Source of the DNA: CAYXDR01 sp046498185
GTDB taxonomy: Bacteria > Desulfobacterota > DSM-4660 > Desulfatiglandales > Desulfatiglandaceae
Assembly (NCBI GenBank): GCA_046498185.1
Contig: JAWOBE010000100.1
Location: 1 to 10,961, forward strand
DNA: 10,961 nt
Direction of reading: 5' to 3'
The number at the start of each line of letters is the position of its first letter. Positions within the stretch are counted from its first letter, which is position 1. The notes under the pieces are model-generated. The model was given only the letters and a program-made list of their open reading frames with translations, was not told the origin of the DNA and ran no database searches. Position numbers and translations under genes: made by a program. This document shows positions 5,683 to 10,961 of the stretch, piece by piece.

Positions 5683-7632
5683 ATGGCTCTTGAACTAATA
5701 TCAGGTTTTTACAGGCGGATTCCCAGGTCGGTTAAGCGTCGCGTCCGCAAGCTGATCGCCCGCAGCAAACGAATGGCCTCAAAAATTTTGCGCGTTGTCC
5801 GGCGGGAAAAACCCGATAGGCGTTTGCGCAATCGCGCTCAATTTAATCTTCCGGGTCGTGAACTGCATCGCTTCAAGCATTTCCAGCCTGCGGAGATCTT
5901 CCGGGAAGCCGGATGCGATTCGCTGAAGGCAGGCCTCTTGGTAGGTGATCATTTAGCCCGCTGTCTTTCCTTCGATTTGGACGGCCGGTTTGTTTCTGCG
6001 GAAGGGCTGGATTCCTTTTTTGAAGAGGACCAGGTTGAAATGGTTCTGGTCGAATCAACCTGGCGCGTGTCAGGTGGAGGGTGGCCGGGCGGGCTGGCGC
6101 ACCTGGAGTCCGGCGGTGCCTTCGAACGGCTTTCCCGGGCCTGCCGGCAACGCAATATTCCTCTGGTGTTCTGGCATACGGACAGCTCGATCCATGTTCC
6201 CGCCTTCCTCCAGGCGGCTTCTCTGTGTGATTTTGTCTTCGCCTCCGACCCTGCATCGGTCGAGCGTTATGCCGCCCGTTTGCCGTCGGGGCAGTGCGGC
6301 CTGCTACCTGTTGCGGTCCAGCCGGCACTCCACAACCCGGTTTTCCGGGGGAAAAGGCACCCACGGGTCCTCGGCTATGGAATTTTGTATGACGGCTGGG
6401 CCGACATCCTCGAGGCTCCTGATAAACTGGTACCGATAGCCGAGGCGATGCGCGAATTCGATCTGCACGTGGTCGAATCGCGCTGGCAGTTCGTTGGCAA
6501 TAAACTTGATGACCTGCCTACCTTGCGGGAACATATCATGGGATGCCTGGAATACGATGAACTGCTGAGCGCTTTCAAGGCTTACGCGGCGGTTTTGACC
6601 GCATCCCCGTCGCTTTCCTCGGGCGTTTCACGCGCCCGGCGCTGCCTGGAGGCCCTTGCCTGCGGCGCCGCCGTACTGTCCATCGAAGATGCTCCGCCGC
6701 CCCTCCCCGCCGGGGTGATTGATTCGCTTCAATCCCGGGCTTTTTTTCATGCGGCGGATCTGGCCTCTGCACTGGATGGGATGAGGACAATGACGGCGGA
6801 TGACTTTGAGCGAAGCCGCGCTACTCATCTTGCGTGGCGCGAAATTTTCTCAGCCCACACGTACGCGCACCGCATTGAAGCTATAAGCTCAAAGGTCGGA
6901 TTGACCTTCCAATCCGAAAAGCCGCCTACTGTCACCGTGGTGGCTCCCACGAAGAGGCCTGAACTGATTGACCGGGTTCTGGCCACGTTCGATGCCCAGA
7001 CCTATCCTGCCAGGGAATTGATCCTGGTGGTCAACCGGGGCGATGTGGACGAACAGGCGCTATACGCGAAGGTGGACGGCAGGCCGGGGGTACGCTGCGT
7101 TATTATGCACCAGGAACGTAATATCGGTTGCTGCCTGAATCATGCCATCCACTTGGGACACGGGGAATACTGGTTTAAGATGGACGACGACGACGATTAT
7201 GGGCCGAACTATATTTCGGATATGATGCTGGCCCTGAAGGCAACTTCGGCCGATGTGATCGGCAAGGCCCCGACCTGGTTGTACCTTGAGTCCAAAGATG
7301 CTCTTTACCGGCGGCAATCCCTGAGCCTGAAAAGCGCCCACCTGGTGGCAGAAGGAAACCACCCGCATTTGTCGGGAGCAACCTTCTGCGGCCGGAGGGA
7401 AGTCATTGAGAGGGTGCCTTTTTCCGAAACCCGACGGGCTAGCGTGGATAGTAATTTTTTCGAGGAATGCCTCGGATCCGGTCTTCGCGTGCAGTTTGCG
7501 GATCCTTTCAATTTCATTGCCTGCCGGGCAGCGGACAAAAACCGCCATACTTGGAGAGCGAGTGATGATGTTTTGATTCGAAACAGCATCAAAGAGACCA
7601 CGGGTAAAGGCATTGAAAGCGTGATGCTGTAA
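5683..7632 (+). CDS. Two-domain glycosyltransferase (CgeB-like domain plus GT2), GC-rich
   Basis: This 649-residue protein has the same plan as the gene at 2960. It starts with a basic segment (RRIPRSVKRRVRKL, 11-24), a likely membrane-surface contact. Residues about 80-405 are the CgeB/YkvP-like half: MVLVEST (120-126), IPLVFWHTD (159-167), LLPVAVQPALHNP (207-219) and CLEALACGAAVLSI (321-334). Residues 415-635 are the GT2 half: VTVVAPTKRPELIDR (417-431), QTYPARELILVVN (439-451), the acidic run DDDDD at 501-505 after WFKM, and NRHTW (620-624). Corresponding blocks are present in the AT-rich relative. Base use is very GC-rich (47 of 60 in bases 6061-6120). ATG 5683 has no clear Shine-Dalgarno, and the frame is open upstream through 5590 and into the repeat, so the original N-terminus may have been longer. 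Donor and acceptor sugars are unknown. Confidence 0.87.
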   Translation: MALELISGFYRRIPRSVKRRVRKLIARSKRMASKILRVVRREKPDRRLRNRAQFNLPGRELHRFKHFQPAEIFREAGCDSLKAGLLVGDHLARCLSFDLDGRFVSAEGLDSFFEEDQVEMVLVESTWRVSGGGWPGGLAHLESGGAFERLSRACRQRNIPLVFWHTDSSIHVPAFLQAASLCDFVFASDPASVERYAARLPSGQCGLLPVAVQPALHNPVFRGKRHPRVLGYGILYDGWADILEAPDKLVPIAEAMREFDLHVVESRWQFVGNKLDDLPTLREHIMGCLEYDELLSAFKAYAAVLTASPSLSSGVSRARRCLEALACGAAVLSIEDAPPPLPAGVIDSLQSRAFFHAADLASALDGMRTMTADDFERSRATHLAWREIFSAHTYAHRIEAISSKVGLTFQSEKPPTVTVVAPTKRPELIDRVLATFDAQTYPARELILVVNRGDVDEQALYAKVDGRPGVRCVIMHQERNIGCCLNHAIHLGHGEYWFKMDDDDDYGPNYISDMMLALKATSADVIGKAPTWLYLESKDALYRRQSLSLKSAHLVAEGNHPHLSGATFCGRREVIERVPFSETRRASVDSNFFEECLGSGLRVQFADPFNFIACRAADKNRHTWRASDDVLIRNSIKETTGKGIESVML

Positions 7633-7637
7633 AATCT

Positions 7638-7796
7638 GACGGCCATGTAAAACGTCGTCACCCCGTTGAAGCCTGTCCCGGACTACGATCCGGGAACCGG
7701 GGTCCAGGTTTTCTGCAACTACTTGGAAATACTGGATTCCGGCCTGCGCCGGAATGACGATATGGGGCGGACTTTGACTTTTTACGAGGCCATCAA
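7638..7796. repeat. MITE-like hairpin element, copy 2
   Basis: The ends GACGGCCATGTAAAACG (7638-7654) and, inverted, GACTTTTTACGAGGCCATC (7776-7794) match at 13 of 17 positions. Internal hairpins are TCCCGGA (7676-7682) with TCCGGGA (7689-7695), enclosed by ACCCCG/CGGGGT, and ATTCCGGC (7736-7743) with GCCGGAAT (7748-7755). The right end matches copy 1 closely, while the stem sequences inside differ. It begins six bases after the glycosyltransferase stop. The rest of the gap up to 7895 shows no clear gene or promoter. Confidence 0.7.
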
Positions 7797-7895
7797 ACGT
7801 GCCCGCGTTTCATTTTTTACTGATATTGTGATATCTGCTAAGTCCAGCATCAAAGCTGAAAGGTCTTATATGACGGCTTCGCCCTCCATGGATTC

Positions 7896-8885
7896 ATGAT
7901 GAACCAAACGATGCGGTCAATTGAGCTGTTCGAAAAGGCCCGCTCCCTCTTTTTGCAGAAACGGTTCCTCGAAGCCAGGGAGCTGATCGAGGTTTACCGG
8001 AAAATCGTCCGCTACGAGGATATTGCCCGCCACGACCACAGGGACGGAGGCGCTGTATCCGCCACCGCGGTGGTGGTCTCCTTTAAAACCGGGCCGGCGC
8101 TTTTCGATTGCCTGGACTCTCTTCTGAATCAGAACCGCCGCGATTTTGAAATCATCCTGGTGGATAACGGAGGGAACCAGGAGCTTTTATCGCGGCTCGC
8201 CCACTATCCTTTATTACATGTTTTTTCAGCTGCAAATCTCCTTCCTTCAGAAGGGCGGAACATCGGGGCGCATTTTGCAAGAAGCGGCAACCTGCTTTTC
8301 CTGGACGACGATTCCTTGATTCACCCGTCTTTCGTGGACAATGCCATCCAGGCGTTGAAGGACCGCGACCTTCCGGTTTTGAGAGGCAGGGTTCTACCTA
8401 AATCTTCTGGGCAGGCCGCCAACATGCCGTTTCATTACGATCTCGGCCCGTATCCTCTGCCGGCGGTCCTGTCCACCGAGGGAAACATGGCGGTCCAAAA
8501 GGATGTTTTTGACAGGGTGGGTGGCTTCGACCCTTTGCTTTTCGGCTGTGAAGGCATAGAGCTGAACCACCGGTGTATCATAAATTTTCCCGGCCGATAT
8601 GTGAGCTACTGTCCGGGCATGGTGATTTATCACGATTTTGCATCTGGAGACCGTCTGCAGGCGAAAAAAAAGCGACAGGCTTTGACCGGGGCATACTTAA
8701 AAAGGCTTTATCCCGGCGCCAACCTGCTCTTGCATTCCTACGTAAACTGGTACCGTTCGCGTCCCGCTGAGTCCATCAAAATCACCTTGAAGGTGATAGG
8801 CGAGGCGATAAAATCTCCAATGAGCAGGAAGCGGCTTCTCTTCTCTCGTTTAACGCGGTTGATCAGTGAGAGCTGTAGATTGTAG
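7896..8885 (+). CDS. GT2 family glycosyltransferase
   Basis: The 329-residue protein has an N-terminal helical segment (about 1-50), then a GT-A fold domain: ATAVVVSFKTGPALFDCLDS (57-75), FEIILVDNGG (84-93) with D90 for the nucleotide, EGRNIGAHFA (119-128), the metal-binding LDDDS (136-140), GNMAVQKDVFDRVGGFDP (196-213) and CEGIELNHRC (218-227), where E219 is in the place of the usual catalytic acid of the E-D/E-x-E type. No membrane helix is evident, so a cytoplasmic or membrane-surface role in adding a sugar to the growing glycan is likely. Tandem ATGs at 7896 and 7899 are both possible; the Shine-Dalgarno is weak. The TAG stop (8883-8885) is supplied by a palindromic repeat, and the last residues before it (ESCRL) may be altered. 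It is assumed to belong with the preceding glycosyltransferases. Confidence 0.88.
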   Translation: MMNQTMRSIELFEKARSLFLQKRFLEARELIEVYRKIVRYEDIARHDHRDGGAVSATAVVVSFKTGPALFDCLDSLLNQNRRDFEIILVDNGGNQELLSRLAHYPLLHVFSAANLLPSEGRNIGAHFARSGNLLFLDDDSLIHPSFVDNAIQALKDRDLPVLRGRVLPKSSGQAANMPFHYDLGPYPLPAVLSTEGNMAVQKDVFDRVGGFDPLLFGCEGIELNHRCIINFPGRYVSYCPGMVIYHDFASGDRLQAKKKRQALTGAYLKRLYPGANLLLHSYVNWYRSRPAESIKITLKVIGEAIKSPMSRKRLLFSRLTRLISESCRL

Positions 8886-8905
8886 GTCGGGATTCCATCC
8901 CCGAC
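8881..8905. repeat. Short palindromic repeat overlapping the GT2 stop, copy A
   Basis: The sequence starts TGTAG and continues into a hairpin with stem GTCGGG (8886-8891) and CCCGAC (8900-8905) around the loop ATTCCATC. It matches 9766-9790 at 24 of 25 bases. The TAG at 8883-8885 is the stop codon of the glycosyltransferase. No T run follows, so it is not a typical terminator, though the hairpin may protect the transcript end. Confidence 0.7.
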
Positions 8906-9039
8906 GCTCGAGCCAAAAAATCCTTGATTATCCGGATGGGATGTTTCAATGTATGGATAATCTGTGGGAGCGGATTGTATCCGCGATCTTCCCCAAATTA
9001 TTCTTGCTTTTGCATTGTCACAAAAGAATTTTTGAAAAG

Positions 9040-9321
9040 ATGAGACTAACCAGCCATGAAAAGGAAAGCATCAAGAAAGCCGTGGCCGAAAAGGACCCTG
9101 GAGCGGTGATCTATCTTTTCGGTTCACGAGTCGACGACCGGGCCAGGGGAGGGGATATCGATATTCTTGTTCTGTCCAATCATTTGACACTGGCCGACAA
9201 GCTTTCCATAAAGGCACGTATTTTTGAAATTCTCGAAGAACAGAAACTGGACATGATAATTGCCCGGGATACAAACGATCCTTTCGTGAAATCGGCGGTT
9301 GAAAGTGGTGCCCGGCTATGA
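9040..9321 (+). CDS. MNT-domain nucleotidyltransferase, MntA-like antitoxin candidate
   Basis: The 93-residue protein is a minimal nucleotidyltransferase. YLFGSR (25-30) holds the GS motif, GGDIDILV (37-44) the metal-binding D39-x-D41, and D71 in LDMIIA is the likely third acidic residue. The GS-to-DxD spacing is nine residues rather than the ten of the described MntA motif, matching the 'GSRVDD..GGDID' variant. MntA enzymes AMPylate the Tyr of the partner HepT and so silence it. The frame is open further left (to 8866), but that part translates the palindromic repeat and is unlike the family; ATG 9040 gives the usual length. There is no good Shine-Dalgarno (only GAAAAG). Its stop overlaps the partner's start (ATGA at 9318), which implies translational coupling. 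Confidence 0.85.
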   Translation: MRLTSHEKESIKKAVAEKDPGAVIYLFGSRVDDRARGGDIDILVLSNHLTLADKLSIKARIFEILEEQKLDMIIARDTNDPFVKSAVESGARL

Positions 9322-9770
9322 AAAAAGATTTGAATGCCCTTTTGGAAAAACATATCAACGAGGTGGAAAAGGCGGCGGACGTTTTAAGACGCTCGTATGA
9401 AAAATGTAAACAGGTAACCGTGGGCCCTGGGTTGAGCGAAGATCGATTAGAAAGCTTTGAAGCTCTTACCGCACGTTTCGCCAGGTTAAGTGATCTGCTT
9501 ATTCAAAAGGCGTTCAGAACGATGGATAGTATGGATCTGGAGCATTCGGGTACGATCCGGGATCGCATTAACCGGGCGGAAAAACGTGGGATAATTGATT
9601 CCGCAGAAAGATTGATCATGATTCGAATGCTTCGTAACGAGATCGCGCATGAATACAGTCCGGAGGGCATCCTGGAAATTTTTGAAAATGTGCTTTCTTT
9701 GACTCCCGAGTTGTTAAATGCCGTCGATTGCCTGATGCGGTTTCATCGAGCTTCGAGCAAGACGATGTAG
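9318..9770 (+). CDS. HEPN-domain protein, HepT-like toxin candidate
   Basis: The 150-residue helical protein is of the HI0074/HepT kind. The HEPN ribonuclease motif R-x4-H-x-Y is complete in LRNEIAHEY (105-113): R106 and H111 are the presumed catalytic pair, with N107 beside R106, and Y113 is the residue AMPylated in described HepT proteins. LESFEALTARFARLSDLLIQ (44-63) is the helix that usually pairs two protomers. As a toxin it would cleave RNA when released from its MNT partner, encoded just upstream with an ATGA overlap. The order antitoxin then toxin is found in such pairs. The last residues (SSKTM) and the TAG stop come where a palindromic repeat begins, so the natural C-terminus may have been changed. 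Assignment to the superfamily is good; toxicity is inferred. Confidence 0.85.
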   Translation: MKKDLNALLEKHINEVEKAADVLRRSYEKCKQVTVGPGLSEDRLESFEALTARFARLSDLLIQKAFRTMDSMDLEHSGTIRDRINRAEKRGIIDSAERLIMIRMLRNEIAHEYSPEGILEIFENVLSLTPELLNAVDCLMRFHRASSKTM

Positions 9771-9790
9771 GTCGGGATTCCATTCCCGAC
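9766..9790. repeat. Short palindromic repeat overlapping the HEPN stop, copy B
   Basis: This is the same element as at 8881-8905, with stem GTCGGG (9771-9776) and CCCGAC (9785-9790) around the loop ATTCCATT. Its TAG (9768-9770) is the stop codon of the HEPN gene, just as in copy A. Confidence 0.7.
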
Positions 9791-9802
9791 ACCATCATCA
9801 TG

Positions 9803-9830
9803 CCATGGTCAAATTTTTACGAGACCATGG
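9803..9830. repeat. Inverted repeat carrying a piece of the MITE end
   Basis: CCATGGTC (9803-9810) and GACCATGG (9823-9830) are perfect inverted repeats around the 12-base loop AAATTTTTACGA. The loop and right arm (TTTTTACGAGACCAT) resemble the right end of MITE copy 2 (TTTTTACGAGGCCAT at 7779-7793), so this may be a decayed or solo end of that family. It lies 80 bases before the TolC-type gene and could also act on its transcript. Confidence 0.45.
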
Positions 9831-9909
9831 TTGAAGTGTTGCACGTTTTCCTGTAACTTGCACCTGTTCAGTTTGGGACCAGAATCTCCCATAAGGAGCC
9901 AGTCTATTT

Positions 9910-10961
9910 ATGATTAAAAAATCGTTCCCGATTTTATCCCTTACGGTGGCCCTGTTATTTTGTCTTCCCGGCCCTGCTTTTGTCTCTGGAGAGGAAATGC
10001 CTTCCTCCTCGGCCGACGATGCCGCGATAAAAACTGAAATACCTTCGGTTTTTGACCTCGAGTCAGCAGTTCAGCGCGGGCTTGAAGCCAACCCTCGTGT
10101 GGAGGCCTACGAATACACTGCGGAGGCCGCGGAGAGTCGGGTCAAGTCTGCCAGGGGTCAGTTTTTGCCCTCAGTTACCGCCACTGGCGGGATCCAGCGG
10201 TTGAACAACCGCTCGGCAGATGAATTCAATCAGGATTACCTGGATCAGGATGCCATCTCCTACGGGCTGCGTATTTCTCAACCTCTTTTTGCGGGATTCA
10301 GAATTTTCAACAGCTGGAAAAAGGCCGGGCTCGAGGCCGAGGTGAGCGAAGCCCGCCTGCAGATGCAGCAATTGGATCTTACCCATAAGATTCAAGTTTA
10401 TTTTCTCGAACTTATGAGGGTTCGAGAAGATCTGCGGGCTGCCAGGAAGGCGGTGGAACGTCTGGAAACCCAGCTCAAGGCGGCCGAAGCCTGGTTCAAG
10501 GTGGAAATGCGGCCCCGGCTGGAAGTGCTTCAGACAAAGGCGGAACTGGAGGCCGCCCGCAACCGGGTTGTGACCGTTGCGAACGCAGAACAGGTGCTTA
10601 TCACGCACCTCCGTGTGTTACTGGATCTCCCGCGTGGTCGGAAGGTCGACTATGATGACGATCTCCTCGTAAGGGTGCCGGAGCCCCTCCCAAACCCGGA
10701 GTACTTCTTTGAAACGGCCGAACGGTTGCGGCCCGACCTGAAAATGGCGCGTAAGTCGGTTGAGATCGCGGAGAAAGACATCAGTCTGGCCAAAGGCGGC
10801 TTCGCCCCAAGAGTCAGTCTGAATGCCGGCTACGACGTCAATGACAGGGATTACCGTGTTGGCAGGCTAGGTGATTTGGAACGGAAATACTGGACCGTGG
10901 GAATCAACGCGCAATGGGAATTTTTCAGCGGCGGCCGGGATTACTACGAAACGATGCGTAC
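9910..10961 (+). CDS. TolC-family outer-membrane channel protein, N-terminal part (runs off right edge)
   Basis: About 350 residues are visible. A signal peptide is clear: MIKKS, a hydrophobic core (PILSLTVALLFCLPGPAF, 7-24) and likely cleavage near residues 24-27. Then come features of the outer membrane efflux protein repeat: AVQRGLEANPRV (53-64), QFLPSVTATGG (84-94), RISQPLFAGFR (121-131), a long helical hairpin (about 135-235), LRPDLKMARKSVE (273-285), GGFAPRVSLNAGY (296-308) and WEFFSGGRD (336-344). The second half of the duplicated fold lies mostly outside the window. The trimer forms an outer-membrane barrel and periplasmic tunnel for export by RND, ABC or type I secretion partners, which are not in view. 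AAGGAG at 9893-9898 is 11 bases before the ATG. Whether it belongs to the glycan locus is unknown. Confidence 0.88.
   Translation, partial: MIKKSFPILSLTVALLFCLPGPAFVSGEEMPSSSADDAAIKTEIPSVFDLESAVQRGLEANPRVEAYEYTAEAAESRVKSARGQFLPSVTATGGIQRLNNRSADEFNQDYLDQDAISYGLRISQPLFAGFRIFNSWKKAGLEAEVSEARLQMQQLDLTHKIQVYFLELMRVREDLRAARKAVERLETQLKAAEAWFKVEMRPRLEVLQTKAELEAARNRVVTVANAEQVLITHLRVLLDLPRGRKVDYDDDLLVRVPEPLPNPEYFFETAERLRPDLKMARKSVEIAEKDISLAKGGFAPRVSLNAGYDVNDRDYRVGRLGDLERKYWTVGINAQWEFFSGGRDYYETMR

Noticed and set aside
5873..6828. Long minus-strand frames under the GC-rich glycosyltransferase
   Set aside because: High G+C leaves few stops in the antisense frames; they are rich in R, P and G with no recognisable motif, while the plus frame has family motifs.
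7666..7899. 77-codon open frame ahead of the GT2 gene
   Set aside because: Most of it is the translation of repeat copy 2, a common source of spurious proteins (LDSGLRRNDD type).
8881..8920. Rho-independent terminator after the GT2 gene
   Set aside because: The hairpin is good but no T run follows on the plus strand.
8866..9039. N-terminal extension of the MNT protein
   Set aside because: It translates the end of the GT2 gene and the palindromic repeat; family members start near ATG 9040.
9831..9859. Promoter-like TTGAAG and TAACTT pair, 17 bases apart, before the TolC-type gene
   Set aside because: The -10 matches the consensus at only three of six positions; too weak to list as a feature.

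Overview
The window reads as part of a surface-polysaccharide (capsule, O-antigen or exopolysaccharide) locus on the chromosome of a Gram-negative bacterium. A TolC-type outer-membrane channel gene at the right edge indicates a double membrane. The mix of nucleotide-sugar enzymes and glycosyltransferases, the hairpin repeats of the 'GTCATCCCGGA..TCCGGGAT' type and the MNT/HEPN pair remind me of sulfate-reducing deltaproteobacteria (Desulfobacterota). That placement is recollection, not proof. No rRNA, tRNA, CRISPR array or transposase gene was found.

Layout, left to right. Bases 1-126 carry, on the minus strand, the start of the ATPase domain of a sensor histidine kinase, cut off from its dimerisation domain. 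It abuts a plus-strand open frame (to 591) that looks like the C-terminal part of an aminoglycoside-phosphotransferase-like protein with both catalytic aspartates replaced. The junction looks like a rearrangement scar. Next come two well-preserved SDR enzymes with good ribosome binding sites: a CapD/PglF-type UDP-N-acetylhexosamine 4,6-dehydratase (617-1687) and a close relative of UDP-sulfoquinovose synthase SqdB/SQD1 (1711-2898). A very AT-rich glycosyltransferase gene (2960-4750) and a coiled-coil protein gene (4820-5290) follow. After a hairpin-bearing MITE-like repeat comes a GC-rich glycosyltransferase (5683-7632) with the same two-domain architecture as the AT-rich one. A second repeat copy precedes a GT2 glycosyltransferase (7896-8885). 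The plus strand then holds an MNT nucleotidyltransferase/HEPN pair resembling the MntA/HepT toxin-antitoxin system (9040-9770), and a TolC-family gene (9910 to the window end).

How they may work together: the dehydratase and the SqdB-like enzyme would supply modified UDP-sugars, possibly including a sulfonated sugar. The three glycosyltransferases would assemble them into a surface glycan. The coiled-coil protein may organise the assembly at the membrane. The TA pair may stabilise this mosaic region. The most interesting signals are the paired glycosyltransferases of opposite base composition, the SqdB-like enzyme inside a glycan locus, an element insertion whose removal joins two open frames, and two short palindromes that each supply the TAG stop codon of the gene in front of them.
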